From Solibacillus faecavium (GTDB taxonomy: Bacteria > Bacillota > Bacilli > Bacillales_A > Planococcaceae): a stretch of DNA of 64,000 nucleotides. The position numbers and the translations under genes were made by a program. The notes under the pieces were generated by a model. The model ran no database searches. It saw nothing but the letters and a program-made list of their open reading frames with translations, and was not told the DNA's origin. The stretch is from NCBI RefSeq assembly GCF_014836905.1, contig NZ_JACSPZ010000006.1, forward strand, positions 1 to 64,000. Reading direction: 5' to 3'. Positions 8,813 through 17,937 of the stretch are shown piece after piece (position 1 is the stretch's first letter; each line of letters starts with the position of its first letter).

Positions 8813-9595
8813 ATGGTGAGTGTAAATTTAATTGAATGGTCAAGTAGAATTTCGCAGGCAGAAAAAATGCGTCAAGGTATTGCACCCTTGACGGAACAAA
8901 TCGACAGTTTAAGTTTGAAGGATGCCTATTCAATACAGCTTGAGCAAATACATCGTAAAGTAAATGCCGGCGACAATATTACAGGCAAGAAAATTGGCTT
9001 AACCTCACGCGCGATGCAGCAACTGCTAAATGTAGATGAACCAGATTATGGTCATTTACTGGCGTCGATGGCTATAACAAATAATGTCCTTGATTGCAGT
9101 GAGTGTATTAAACCACGAGTAGAAGCTGAAATTGCGTTTGTCATGAAGGAGGACTTAATTGGTCCGAATGTTACGTTGGAACAAGTACTTGCAGCAACCG
9201 ATTATATCGTTGCGAGTCTTGAAATCGTTGATAGTCGCATTAAAGACTGGAAAATTAAGTTGCTAGATACGATAGCGGATAACGCGTCTTCAGCGAAATA
9301 TGTGTTAGGGGATATAAAGAAGCCGATTGAGGAAATTGACCTACCTGCTGTAGAAATGAATTTTTATAAAAATGGTGTATTGGTCAATAGCGGAAAAGGG
9401 ACAGATGTTTTAGGCAATCCTGCCGCATGTGTTGTATGGCTCGTAAATCGTTTAGCTGATTTTAATATTGGAGTGAAAAAAGGCGAAGTAATTTTATCGG
9501 GTGCTCTATCCGCTGCACTTGATGCAAGCCCAGGGGACGAATTTACAGCGGACTTTGGTGAAACGCTCGGGAAAATTCAATTAAGCTGTGTTTAA
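8813..9595 (+). CDS. dmpE: 2-oxopent-4-enoate hydratase
   Basis: This 260-residue protein is in the MhpD/DmpE family, with [45 protein letters not shown] and [13 protein letters not shown]. It hydrates 2-oxopent-4-enoate to 4-hydroxy-2-oxovalerate. The close paralogue at 11504 resembles DmpH more. I separated the two by the hydratase-like GKKIG and RIKDWKIK segments here and the decarboxylase-like WKMGLTSKAK and RYENFSFSL segments there. Confidence 0.87.
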   Translation: MVSVNLIEWSSRISQAEKMRQGIAPLTEQIDSLSLKDAYSIQLEQIHRKVNAGDNITGKKIGLTSRAMQQLLNVDEPDYGHLLASMAITNNVLDCSECIKPRVEAEIAFVMKEDLIGPNVTLEQVLAATDYIVASLEIVDSRIKDWKIKLLDTIADNASSAKYVLGDIKKPIEEIDLPAVEMNFYKNGVLVNSGKGTDVLGNPAACVVWLVNRLADFNIGVKKGEVILSGALSAALDASPGDEFTADFGETLGKIQLSCV

Positions 9596-9606
9596 TAGGA
9601 GGTTCT

Positions 9607-10497
9607 ATGAAAAAGGTGAAGGTAGGAATTATCGGTTCCGGCAACATTGGTACGGATCTTATGAAAAAGGTTATGCGCTCGGATTCTTTGGAAATGTCGG
9701 TGTTAATTGGTATTGACCCAACATCTGATGGATTAAAGCGTGCGCAAGACGTTGGGATACACACGATTTCAGACGGTATTGAAGGATTTTTGCAGCAACC
9801 TGAGCTAGCGGATATTTTATTTGATGCTACTTCAGCAAAAGTACATCAAACGCATGTTGATGCATTGGTGCCGCTAGGAAAACGTATTATTGACCTAACA
9901 CCGGCAGCAATCGGGCCATTTGTTGTACCGGCTGTTAATTTACACAAGCATATCAATCAGCCAGTTGTAAATATGATTACGTGCGGTGGACAGGCGACTA
10001 TACCGATTGTATATGCAATTCAACGTATACAAAATGTTGCCTATGCAGAAATCGTTGCCACAATAGCCTCAAAAAGCGCTGGTCCAGGAACTCGAGCTAA
10101 CATTGATGAATTTACAGAAACAACAGCGCGTGCCATTGAGCAAGTTGGCGGTGCAAAACAAGGAAAAGCAATCATTATTTTAAATCCCGCAGAGCCACCA
10201 ATGCTTATGCGTGATACCGTTTCTTGTTTATTAGAGGAAGAGGCAATCCATCCATTGCAAATTAAGCAATCGATTGAAGAAATAGTGCAGGCAGTCAACG
10301 AATATGTACCAGGCTACCGTTTGAAGATGGAGCCTTTGGTGGATGGACGCGAAGTAAAGGTGTTTTTAGAAGTGGAAGGGCTAGGAGATTATCTGCCGGT
10401 GTACGCCGGTAACCTGGATATTATGACAGCTGCAGGTTTGAAAGTCGCTGAAATGATTGCGCAACAGCTCCAGCAAGAAGGGGTGCATATATCATGA
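9607..10497 (+). CDS. dmpF: Acetaldehyde dehydrogenase (acylating)
   Basis: This 296-residue protein has the N-terminal NAD-binding segment [17 protein letters not shown] and the catalytic cysteine in [13 protein letters not shown]. It converts acetaldehyde, CoA and NAD+ to acetyl-CoA. In this family it forms a channelling complex with the aldolase, whose gene overlaps it by four bases (ATGA). An AGGAGG site precedes the start. The length matches the family (about 300-315). Confidence 0.95.
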   Translation: MKKVKVGIIGSGNIGTDLMKKVMRSDSLEMSVLIGIDPTSDGLKRAQDVGIHTISDGIEGFLQQPELADILFDATSAKVHQTHVDALVPLGKRIIDLTPAAIGPFVVPAVNLHKHINQPVVNMITCGGQATIPIVYAIQRIQNVAYAEIVATIASKSAGPGTRANIDEFTETTARAIEQVGGAKQGKAIIILNPAEPPMLMRDTVSCLLEEEAIHPLQIKQSIEEIVQAVNEYVPGYRLKMEPLVDGREVKVFLEVEGLGDYLPVYAGNLDIMTAAGLKVAEMIAQQLQQEGVHIS

Positions 10498-11507
10498 AAA
10501 AGTTATGGATAACAGAAGTAGCGTTACGTGACGGCAGCCATGTTGTAGGACACCAATTTACAAAAGAACAGGTGCGCAGTGTAACAAGACAACTAAGCGC
10601 AGCCGGGGTTCCTTATATTGAAGTGACTCACGGCGATGGCTTAGGGGGCTCCTCTTTACAGTATGGCTTTTCAAAGGTATATGACATAGAACTGGTCAAA
10701 GTCGCGGTAGAAGAGGCCGGTAATTCAACAATTGCTGTTTTACTTTTACCGGGAATTGGTACGATTGAAGACTTAAAAAAGGCATATGATGCAGGTGCCC
10801 GTATGGTACGTGTAGCAACACATGTCACAGAGGCGGATGTATCAAAGCAGCATATTGAAACAGCTAAAGCGATGGGCATGGAGGTAGTTGGATTTTTAAT
10901 GATGGCCCATAGTGCTCCGCCGGAAGTTGTTTTGGAACAGGCAAAGCTAATGGAAGCATATGGGGCAGGTGCTGTTTATGTAACTGACTCTGCAGGTGCA
11001 ATGCTGCCAAGTGATGTGACGGCACGTATTAGTTTGTTAAAGGCTTATTTGTCAGTAGACATCGGCTTTCATGCACACAATAACTTATCATTAGCCGTTG
11101 CGAACACTTTAGCAGCTGTTGAGGCTGGTGCAACTCGTATTGATGGTAGTGTTTGCTGTCTAGGTGCAGGGGCAGGAAATACGCAAACAGAAGTCTTAGT
11201 TGGTGTATTAGACCGCTTAGGTTATGAAACAGGCATTGATCTTTACAAAATGCTCGACTTGGCAGATGATGTGCGCACTAATATTTTGCCAGCCCCCCAG
11301 GATATTACGAGTGGCAGCTTTATTATGGGCTATGCCGGCGTCTATTCAAGCTTTTTACGTCATGCTGTCGTTGCCGCAGAGAAATTCGGGGTGGATGCCC
11401 GTGATATTTTAGTAGAGCTTGGGAAGCGTAAAGTAGTAGGTGGACAGGAAGATATGATTATTGAAGTAGCGCAACAAATGGCGGAAAAAAGGGTGAGTAT
11501 ATCGTGA
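10494..11507 (+). CDS. dmpG: 4-hydroxy-2-oxovalerate aldolase
   Basis: This 337-residue HMGL-type TIM barrel has the metal and catalytic motif LRDGSHV near the start, [17 protein letters not shown], and the metal-binding [14 protein letters not shown]. It cleaves 4-hydroxy-2-oxovalerate to pyruvate and acetaldehyde. It overlaps the genes on both sides by four bases, which suggests tight translational coupling. Confidence 0.95.
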   Translation: MKKLWITEVALRDGSHVVGHQFTKEQVRSVTRQLSAAGVPYIEVTHGDGLGGSSLQYGFSKVYDIELVKVAVEEAGNSTIAVLLLPGIGTIEDLKKAYDAGARMVRVATHVTEADVSKQHIETAKAMGMEVVGFLMMAHSAPPEVVLEQAKLMEAYGAGAVYVTDSAGAMLPSDVTARISLLKAYLSVDIGFHAHNNLSLAVANTLAAVEAGATRIDGSVCCLGAGAGNTQTEVLVGVLDRLGYETGIDLYKMLDLADDVRTNILPAPQDITSGSFIMGYAGVYSSFLRHAVVAAEKFGVDARDILVELGKRKVVGGQEDMIIEVAQQMAEKRVSIS

Positions 11508-12277
11508 GTACAATTTATGAATATGTAGAGCGTATTGCTACTGCACAATCAGAAAAAAAAGCAATCGAAAAAATTACGATTAGTAACCCGGCATTAACAT
11601 TCGACGAAGCGTATGAAATTCAACGCCTTAGTATCGAAAAATCAATTTCAGCAAGTAATTCATTTATTGGCTGGAAGATGGGGTTAACGAGTAAAGCGAA
11701 GCAACTTCAAGTTGGTGTGGATTCAACGATTTACGGGCGTTTAACGAATAATATGCTGATGAACCACAATGAAATTACAGCAGCAGATCACATTCATCCA
11801 CGCATCGAACCGGAAGTCGCGTTTACATTTAAAAAACCGATTGCGGGAGAAAACTTGATGCCTTACGAAGTATGGTCGGCAGTGGAATATGTGTATTTAG
11901 CGCTGGAAGTTATTGATAGTCGCTACGAAAACTTTTCCTTTTCTTTAATGGATGTAATTGCAGATAATGCCTCATCCACAAAGTTTTTGTTGGGTAGTCA
12001 GCCATATGCACCAACCACAACTGATTGGGCACAAATAAAAGTGGATGTGTATTACAATAACGAGCTGAAATATGAAGGAACTGGTGCAGCCATTTTAGAG
12101 CATCCGATTAATTCGGTGATTGAGTTACTGAATCTGTTGAGCAAAGAAGGGCGTGGTATTCAGCCGGGTGAACTTGTGTTGGCTGGTGCGATGACTGATG
12201 CGGTGGCTGTGAAATCTGGTGATACAGTAACAGCCGATTATGGTGTACTGGGCAGCTTAACAATTAATGTGAAGTAA
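11504..12277 (+). CDS. dmpH: 4-oxalocrotonate decarboxylase
   Basis: This 257-residue member of the hydratase/decarboxylase family resembles DmpH: FIGWKMGLTSKAKQ, HPRIEPEVAFTFKKPI, EVIDSRYENFSFSLMDVIADNASSTKF and the AAILEHPINSV stretch. It removes CO2 from 4-oxalocrotonate to give 2-oxopent-4-enoate. The GTG start overlaps the aldolase stop as GTGA. With this gene every step from 3-hydroxyanthranilate to central metabolism is encoded. No 4-oxalocrotonate tautomerase gene is visible in the block. Confidence 0.87.
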   Translation: MSTIYEYVERIATAQSEKKAIEKITISNPALTFDEAYEIQRLSIEKSISASNSFIGWKMGLTSKAKQLQVGVDSTIYGRLTNNMLMNHNEITAADHIHPRIEPEVAFTFKKPIAGENLMPYEVWSAVEYVYLALEVIDSRYENFSFSLMDVIADNASSTKFLLGSQPYAPTTTDWAQIKVDVYYNNELKYEGTGAAILEHPINSVIELLNLLSKEGRGIQPGELVLAGAMTDAVAVKSGDTVTADYGVLGSLTINVK

Positions 12278-12451
12278 CATGGAATGCTAGGTATCAATGC
12301 GTGCCAATAACAGGGATTTTATTGCAATGCAAAAAAGGAACGAGCCATTATTAATGAATAACGATTGTCTAGCAGTTACCGATCCGATAAAGAAATCAGA
12401 GTGAGAAGAAGATCTAGTATCATAAAAAAGGATAAAAGGGGAGGCAATTTC

Positions 12452-13468
12452 ATGAAAAAGCTTATAAGTTTTGCAGTAATGCTTATGTTACTTCTAGTTT
12501 TGGCGGCGTGTAATAATGATAAAGAAACGGCGGAGGATAGCGCTTCAGCAGGGACAGGCGAGTATCCAGAAGTAACATTTAAATTAGCACATATTACACC
12601 AACGGATCATATGTGGCATCAGGCTTCTGAGAAATTCAAAGAAGAGTTGGAGACGATTACAGGCGGCAAAATGTCAGTTGAAATTTACCCAGCGAGTCAA
12701 TTAGGTTCTGAGGCAGACATGGTTCAGCAAGTAGAAGCAGGGTCAGTTGATATGGCGATGATTACAGCAGCCTATTTAACATCTCGTACACCAGAAATGG
12801 CGGCATGGTTTGCACCATATTTATTCGATACATTAGAAGAAGCGAATACGGCAGCGCAATCAGACTTAGGACAGCAAGTGTTGAAAAAAGTAGAGGGTAC
12901 GGGTCTTAAAGGTTTAACGTACTTATTTGCAGGTCAACGTACGATTGTAACAAAGGACGTAAAAATCAACTCTACAGATGATCTAAACGGCTTAAAATTA
13001 CGTGTAACACCAAGTCCAGCGTTACAGTCATTCTACCGTAATGCAGGTGCAGCGCCAGAATCATTATCATTAACGGAAGTTTATTCAGCGTTACAAACAG
13101 GCGTAATTGATGGGATGGACATGGACTTAGACGCAACTATTACAAATAAGTATGCTGAAATAGCAAAATATGTAGCAGTAACGAATCACATGGTGTGGCC
13201 TTCAACAATTTTAACAAATGACAAAAAATTCAATGCTCTTTCAAAAGATGCACAAGATGCTGTGACACAAGCTTGGAAGGTAGCCAGTGATTACGCAGTA
13301 ACAACGCGTTCTGGTCAGGAAGAGGATTTCCGCAAAGAGCTTGAAGGTCAAGGTATGGAAGTATATGACTTAGATCCAACTGTATTTAAGCAACAAATTG
13401 AAGCATTCGATAGTGAGTACGGAGGTCAGTCAGACTTAATTAAGCAATTCATTGAAGCAAACCGTTAA
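12452..13468 (+). CDS. TRAP transporter solute-binding lipoprotein (DctP family)
   Basis: This 338-residue protein begins MKKLISFAVML and has a lipobox LVLAAC, so it should be a membrane-anchored lipoprotein outside the cell. The DctP signature LAHITPTDHMWHQASEKF and the ligand-binding region LRVTPSPALQSFYRNAGAAP are clear. I start at 12452, after AAGGGGAGG, not at the upstream in-frame start at 12365. With the next two genes it forms a complete TRAP uptake system. The substrate is unknown; the aromatic acid degraded by this operon is the natural guess. Confidence 0.92.
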   Translation: MKKLISFAVMLMLLLVLAACNNDKETAEDSASAGTGEYPEVTFKLAHITPTDHMWHQASEKFKEELETITGGKMSVEIYPASQLGSEADMVQQVEAGSVDMAMITAAYLTSRTPEMAAWFAPYLFDTLEEANTAAQSDLGQQVLKKVEGTGLKGLTYLFAGQRTIVTKDVKINSTDDLNGLKLRVTPSPALQSFYRNAGAAPESLSLTEVYSALQTGVIDGMDMDLDATITNKYAEIAKYVAVTNHMVWPSTILTNDKKFNALSKDAQDAVTQAWKVASDYAVTTRSGQEEDFRKELEGQGMEVYDLDPTVFKQQIEAFDSEYGGQSDLIKQFIEANR

Positions 13469-13507
13469 TCAAATATAGTATTCGAACAGCGATTAGGAGG
13501 GTGCAGG

Positions 13508-14017
13508 ATGACGAAGCTCAGTAATATTGTTACAAAAGTAGAGGAAGTTATCATGGGCGTTTTAATGGCAATTTTAACGGTTATCATGGTAACAGCTGTA
13601 TTTTTCCGCTACGTATTATCTGATCCACTCCCTTGGGCAACAGAAGTTTCGATTTACTTATTCATTTGGTTTTCATTCATAGGAGGTAGCTGGGGCTTGA
13701 AGTACGGTACACAAGCCGCAGTTACTTTTTTACTCGATGCGTTATCAGAGAATAAGCAAAGGATTTTAAAAATTGTCCAAGATGTGATTATGTTAGCTTT
13801 TTTAATCATTATTTTTGTATATTCCGTCAAATGGCTTATGTTACCTTCAACGATGCTTCAAAAGTCTACGTCCCTTGGTATGCCAATGTGGCTTCCATAC
13901 AGTGCGGTACCGATAGGCATTTTATTTGCCACGATTCACATTGTTGCACGTCTAATTCGTTTATTTAAAAATGAAGAAAAATCCCAACAAGAAGAGATTG
14001 GAGATGAGTTAGTATGA
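13508..14017 (+). CDS. TRAP transporter small permease (DctQ family)
   Basis: This 169-residue membrane protein has four hydrophobic segments and the DctQ-type pattern RYVLSDPLPWATEVSIYLFIWFSFIG. An AGGAGGG ribosome site precedes the ATG. It overlaps the large permease by four bases (ATGA) and follows the binding protein by 39 bases. Confidence 0.92.
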   Translation: MTKLSNIVTKVEEVIMGVLMAILTVIMVTAVFFRYVLSDPLPWATEVSIYLFIWFSFIGGSWGLKYGTQAAVTFLLDALSENKQRILKIVQDVIMLAFLIIIFVYSVKWLMLPSTMLQKSTSLGMPMWLPYSAVPIGILFATIHIVARLIRLFKNEEKSQQEEIGDELV

Positions 14018-15294
14018 CATTTATAACGATTGCTGTATTTGTCATTTTATTAATTTTAGGTATTCCAATTTCTTTAGTTTTGGGGATTACGACAGTTATT
14101 TACTTTTTAATCAACGGGCAGGCTTTACTCTTGGAATCGACACCGCTCCGCATGTTTTCGGGGCTCGAAAATTTTGGTTTATTAGCAATTCCATTGTTCA
14201 TGTTAATGGGTGAAATTATGAATGAGGGCGGTATTACGACAAGGCTAGTTAACTTTGCAAAGTTAATTTTAGGGCATTTTCGCGGGGGATTAGCGTATGT
14301 AACGGTCGTAGCAAATATGTTCCTAGCGTCTATTTTGGGCTCTGCCAATGCCCAAGCTGCAATGATGAGTAAAGTTATGGTGCCTCAAATGGAAAAAGAG
14401 GGCTATAAGCGTGAGTTTGCAGGAGCAATTACGCTAGCTTCATCCATTATCGCACCGATTATTCCGCCGAGTATGATTTTCATTATTTATGGAACATTGT
14501 CGAGCACATCGATTGGTGCAATGTTCATGGCAGGGATTTTACCGGGGATTTTGTATGGGGGTGCATTCATGGGAATGATTGCATATATGGGATACAAACA
14601 TAACTTCCCAAAAAGTAAACGCAGTTCTTTCAAAGAGATTTTTCAGGGGATACTTAAGACGTTACCGGCATTACTGATTCCCTTAATTGTAGTGGTAGGG
14701 ATATTACGCGGTATTTTTACAGCGACAGAATCAGCAGCTGTTGCCTGTTTTTTAGCCATTATCATTGGATTATTTGTTTACCGAGAGCTAGATATTAAAA
14801 AGTTTCCGAAAATGCTAGTAAATACAGTAACAAATACCGCGACAGTGACATTTTTAATTATAATGGCCAACATTTTTGGTTGGATGATAGCGTTTGAGCA
14901 AATTCCACAGCTAATGGCCGACTTAATTTTAAGCTTCACAGAAAGTCCGTGGGTATTTTTACTATTAGTTAACGTTCTTTTAATAGTTGTCGGTATGTTA
15001 ATTGATGGTATTGCAGCACTTGTTATTTTAGTACCTGTATTGATGCCGCTTGTACACGCGCTTCAAATTGATCCGGTACACTTCGGAGTTATTATTTGTA
15101 TTAACTTGACGCTAGGTTTGTTAACACCGCCGGTAGGTACAGGATTATTCATCGTATCATCGATGGCAGATATTAAGTTTGAACGACTAGTAAAGGCTGT
15201 TTTCCCATTCATTATAGTATCGGTTATCGTATTATTCATTATTACGTATATTCCGGATTTAGTTTTAGTTATTCCTAGATTCCTAGGGTTCTAA
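14014..15294 (+). CDS. TRAP transporter large permease (DctM family)
   Basis: This 426-residue protein has about a dozen hydrophobic segments and typical DctM stretches: PLFMLMGEIMNEGGITTRLV, GSANAQAAMMSKVMVPQMEK, ASSIIAPIIPPSMIFIIYG and NLTLGLLTPPVGTGLF. It is the sodium-coupled translocating subunit. The following MFS gene begins one base after its stop. Confidence 0.94.
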   Translation: MTFITIAVFVILLILGIPISLVLGITTVIYFLINGQALLLESTPLRMFSGLENFGLLAIPLFMLMGEIMNEGGITTRLVNFAKLILGHFRGGLAYVTVVANMFLASILGSANAQAAMMSKVMVPQMEKEGYKREFAGAITLASSIIAPIIPPSMIFIIYGTLSSTSIGAMFMAGILPGILYGGAFMGMIAYMGYKHNFPKSKRSSFKEIFQGILKTLPALLIPLIVVVGILRGIFTATESAAVACFLAIIIGLFVYRELDIKKFPKMLVNTVTNTATVTFLIIMANIFGWMIAFEQIPQLMADLILSFTESPWVFLLLVNVLLIVVGMLIDGIAALVILVPVLMPLVHALQIDPVHFGVIICINLTLGLLTPPVGTGLFIVSSMADIKFERLVKAVFPFIIVSVIVLFIITYIPDLVLVIPRFLGF

Positions 15295-15295
15295 T

Positions 15296-16495
15296 ATGAA
15301 ACAAGTAAGGTGGCTCGTTTGGCTTATTATTGTTTCTCAGCTATTTACTGCGTTTGTGGGACGAAGCCTAAATCCATTTGCCGCTTATATTGGAGAAAGT
15401 TTTATGCTGACCAACCTTCAAATTGGCTTTCTTCCAACCGCGTTATTCGTTGGACAGTTTTTAGCGACATTGCCAATGGGGTTTATCGCTGATAAAGTGG
15501 CAACCAATCGTCTGATGCTGTTATTGATGTCCATTGTCGGTAGTGGTTTTCTGTTACTCGCAACAATTGATGGTAATTACTATATAGCGTTGCTTTTCAT
15601 TATGATGGCAGGGCTTGGTTATGGGGGAATGCATCCTGTAACGAATAAAATGCTTGTCCAGCTATATCCTATGCAAAAAATAGCATTGCCGATGGGCGTA
15701 AAACAAATGTCCATTACGCTAGGCTCTGCTTTATCAAGTATTGTATTAATCGCCATTGCAGAATATATCGGCTGGCAGCAAACAGTTGCGATGGCATCCA
15801 TTTTATTATTGTTAATTGGCATATCCGTATATATGTTACTAAAACCGTACGAGGAAACCTTCCGTTCACATAGTGCTACAGAAGTGTCATTAATTTCCCA
15901 GATGAAAAAATTAATGAGTTCAACGCCGCTATTTTTTTCAACTTTAGTTGCGCTCATTTTAATGGGTATACAAGTTACGTTTAATACGTATCTTCTATTA
16001 TATTTGATAGAGGTAAAGGTATGGGCCGTTTATTTAGCTGGTTTAGCGCTTGCTTGCTCTGAAATTTTCGGCGCACTTGGTCGCGTTTTATGGGGAATAA
16101 TTAGTGACAAGCTTTTACGCAGCAACCGCTGGGTGGTACTATTAATAATCGCAGTTTGGATACCATCCGGTTTATATGGTTTACATATAGTGCAAGATCG
16201 TCTGCTGTTAGTAATAATCATTGCAACAATCGGCTTTTCGCTATCCGGATTTAATGGTATTTGGATGAACTTAGCTGTTGAAAGTGTTCCGAAAATGTTA
16301 AGTGGCTCAGCGAGTGGATATAGCGTGACGTTTGCTTCTGTAGGTGTTTTTATTATCCCGCCACTATTTGGATATATTTTAGATCAAACGAGTTATTTAC
16401 ATGCAGGGGCTTTTTTAGCTTGTGTAAGCAGTTTTTGTGTATTAATTATTATCGTAATGCTTTTTAAAGAAAAGAAGCGGAGGGTTTTAAATTAG
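15296..16495 (+). CDS. MFS transporter of the catabolic operon
   Basis: This 399-residue protein has about 12 hydrophobic segments and the MFS loop motif GFIADKVATNR between helices 2 and 3. It begins directly after the TRAP permease stop (TAATATG), so it is in the same transcript. Import or export of the aromatic substrate or an intermediate is likely from context. Two unrelated transporters in one operon suggests different substrates or directions. An operon-end terminator follows. Confidence 0.85.
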   Translation: MKQVRWLVWLIIVSQLFTAFVGRSLNPFAAYIGESFMLTNLQIGFLPTALFVGQFLATLPMGFIADKVATNRLMLLLMSIVGSGFLLLATIDGNYYIALLFIMMAGLGYGGMHPVTNKMLVQLYPMQKIALPMGVKQMSITLGSALSSIVLIAIAEYIGWQQTVAMASILLLLIGISVYMLLKPYEETFRSHSATEVSLISQMKKLMSSTPLFFSTLVALILMGIQVTFNTYLLLYLIEVKVWAVYLAGLALACSEIFGALGRVLWGIISDKLLRSNRWVVLLIIAVWIPSGLYGLHIVQDRLLLVIIIATIGFSLSGFNGIWMNLAVESVPKMLSGSASGYSVTFASVGVFIIPPLFGYILDQTSYLHAGAFLACVSSFCVLIIIVMLFKEKKRRVLN

Positions 16496-16575
16496 TGGCA
16501 CATAGGATTGGATTTATATCAAAGTTGCTTTTGAAAATTAATAATTTTGTGGGAATGTATTGATTTTTCCATTAC

Positions 16576-16617
16576 AAAAGCCGATTTATACTAAAAAAAT
16601 AGTGTGAATCGGCTTTT
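16576..16617. terminator. Terminator of the catabolic operon
   Basis: AAAAGCCGATTTATACTA pairs over 18 bp, two of them G-U, with TAGTGTGAATCGGCTTTT around an A-rich loop. It lies between two convergent genes and may serve both strands. Confidence 0.85.
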
Positions 16618-16651
16618 AACACTTTCCGGGTGTAGTCTCATTATTGTTTAT

Positions 16652-17515
16652 TCATTTGTTACTTGATTGATACTTACTAATTTCCTTTTGCATGTGACTA
16701 TATAATTCATGTTCTTCGATAGTTTCCAAAATTAATAACCCCCGCTGGATATAGTCGGCACCTTCTTCTTTTTGATTTAAATTATGTAGGCAAATTCCTT
16801 TGCGTATATAGACGATAGCCATTTGATAATGCATTTTAAAACTTTTTACTTTAGGTATAAGCAGATCAAGTTGCTGCAAAGCTTTATCTTCTAATTTATC
16901 CTTTATTAACATTAAGCTATAATTCAGTCTGAAATTAACTTCTATCCGGTTAATTGATTGGAAGTCCTTATATTTTTTAAGGGATTTCTCTACATATTCA
17001 ATCGTTAAATGGGCGACTTCTACCGGGAAAAGGAAGAAAATAGCGTTTATTATATATAAGTCTTTTATAAATAGTTGTTCTTTGTTCGAAAAGAAATCTA
17101 AAAAGTGAAGCGCCTGAGATTTGTTGAAATATATATCCTCATTTCGAAAAGCTTCTAATAAAAACTTTGAAATTTGATGAAGGAAAGCAATTGTTGATTC
17201 GTTCCTTACTTCCAAATATTTTTCACACTTATCAATGAACTCTTCCAATGATTTAGTATTTGTAACAGAAAATCTAAAAAACTCGCGGTACAGTTTTTCT
17301 TCTTCTGTATAGCTATAGCCGTTTGCGATAAAGAGTACTTCCTCCAAATCGATATTAAGATTATTCAAGATACCGATTAGCGCTTGGGTAGGGATATCTG
17401 CAGTTCCTTTTTCAAACTTTGAATATGTACCTTGAGAAATAATTCCCTCGCTAACGTCCCGTTGAGTCATTCCTTTTAATAAACGTACATCACGGACTGC
17501 ATTTGATAAAAACAT
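16652..17515 (-). CDS. Rgg/PlcR-like peptide-responsive transcriptional regulator
   Basis: This 287-residue protein has an N-terminal helix-turn-helix (about 5-60) with the Rgg-like stretch ISQGTYSKFEKGTADIP. An all-helical C-terminal region (about 70-285) looks like degenerate TPR repeats, and the length matches Rgg and PlcR (about 285). RNPP proteins bind short re-imported peptides through the TPR region. The gene has an AGGAGGT site. It is divergent from a 21-codon hydrophobic peptide gene 85 bases away, the classic rgg/shp arrangement. A 16-bp palindrome in the shared region overlaps its own leader, so autoregulation is likely. Confidence 0.82.
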   Translation of the reverse strand: MFLSNAVRDVRLLKGMTQRDVSEGIISQGTYSKFEKGTADIPTQALIGILNNLNIDLEEVLFIANGYSYTEEEKLYREFFRFSVTNTKSLEEFIDKCEKYLEVRNESTIAFLHQISKFLLEAFRNEDIYFNKSQALHFLDFFSNKEQLFIKDLYIINAIFFLFPVEVAHLTIEYVEKSLKKYKDFQSINRIEVNFRLNYSLMLIKDKLEDKALQQLDLLIPKVKSFKMHYQMAIVYIRKGICLHNLNQKEEGADYIQRGLLILETIEEHELYSHMQKEISKYQSSNK

Positions 17516-17526
17516 AAACTACCTCC

Positions 17527-17542
17527 TATTCGTATACGAATA
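17527..17542. promoter_or_regulatory. 16-bp palindrome, likely operator of the Rgg/PlcR-like regulator
   Basis: TATTCGTATACGAATA is a perfect palindrome. It has the same length and TAT...ATA ends as the PlcR box (TATGNAN4TNCATA) but different inner bases. Its centre lies about 42 bases ahead of the start predicted from the -10 at 17565-17570, the usual position of a class II activator. On the other strand it overlaps the leader of the regulator gene. Confidence 0.65.
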
Positions 17543-17576
17543 ATATTACTACTTTTTTTCAAAATATAGTAATATT
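17542..17576. promoter_or_regulatory. Inverted repeat and -10 region of the SHP-like peptide gene
   Basis: AATATTACTA (17542-17551) and TAGTAATATT (17567-17576) are perfect 10-bp arms 15 bases apart. A -10-like TATAGT (17565-17570) overlaps the right arm. No TTGACA-like -35 is present (17542-17547 is AATATT), which fits an activator-dependent promoter. Confidence 0.5.
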
Positions 17577-17599
17577 TTTAAGTGAAAGGGGGGATTGAG

Positions 17600-17665
17600 A
17601 TGGAAATTTTAATGTCATTAGTTACAGCATTAGATGTATGGTTAATAGGTATCGATGTATTCTAA
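17600..17665 (+). CDS. SHP-like hydrophobic peptide pheromone precursor (candidate)
   Basis: A 21-codon ORF with a strong AAAGGGGGG ribosome site 6 bases before the ATG. The product starts MEILMSLVTA and ends ALDVWLIGIDVF. Like streptococcal SHPs it is about 20 residues, very hydrophobic, divergent from an rgg-type gene, and has an acidic residue (Asp12) where the mature C-terminal peptide could begin. Unlike most SHPs it lacks N-terminal lysines. A terminator follows 86 bases later, so this peptide would be the only product of the transcript. Function is inferred from context and form only. Confidence 0.65.
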   Translation: MEILMSLVTALDVWLIGIDVF

Positions 17666-17751
17666 GGTTTCTACAGTAAATATCGACTTGCCAAAGATTC
17701 ACTTAATACTTAGAAAAAGTAAAGTATATTACTTAGAGTTATTAATTTTTG

Positions 17752-17797
17752 AAACACTAATTTTACATCTTCCTAGATGTGGAGTTGGTGTTTTTTT
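17752..17797 (+). terminator. Terminator of the peptide transcript
   Basis: A 19-bp stem with four G-U pairs (AAACACTAATTTTACATCT against AGATGTGGAGTTGGTGTTT) is followed by a run of T. It gives a transcript of about 220 bases from the predicted start. Confidence 0.88.
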
Positions 17798-17856
17798 ATG
17801 TAAAATAATCAAGTATGTACATCCTCTATGTTATATCAAATAGTTTCATTTAAAAC

Positions 17857-17907
17857 GATAAAAAATAGCAGCCCAACCAAAACTATGGTCTCGGTTTGGC
17901 TACTATT
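17857..17907 (-). terminator. Terminator of the protease gene
   Basis: On the minus strand AATAGTAGCCAAACC pairs with GGTTGGGCTGCTATT (one mismatch, one G-U), followed by TTTTT. Confidence 0.75.
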
Positions 17908-17937
17908 GTTAATAAACTTAATTTATATTTCTATTAA

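Noticed and set aside
12365-12451. N-terminal extension of the TRAP binding protein
   Set aside because: It would bury the signal peptide and lipobox behind 29 residues; the ATG at 12452 has a strong ribosome site.
17655-17843. 62-residue plus-strand ORF after the SHP-like gene
   Set aside because: It runs straight through a strong terminator hairpin, has no ribosome site, and resembles no family.
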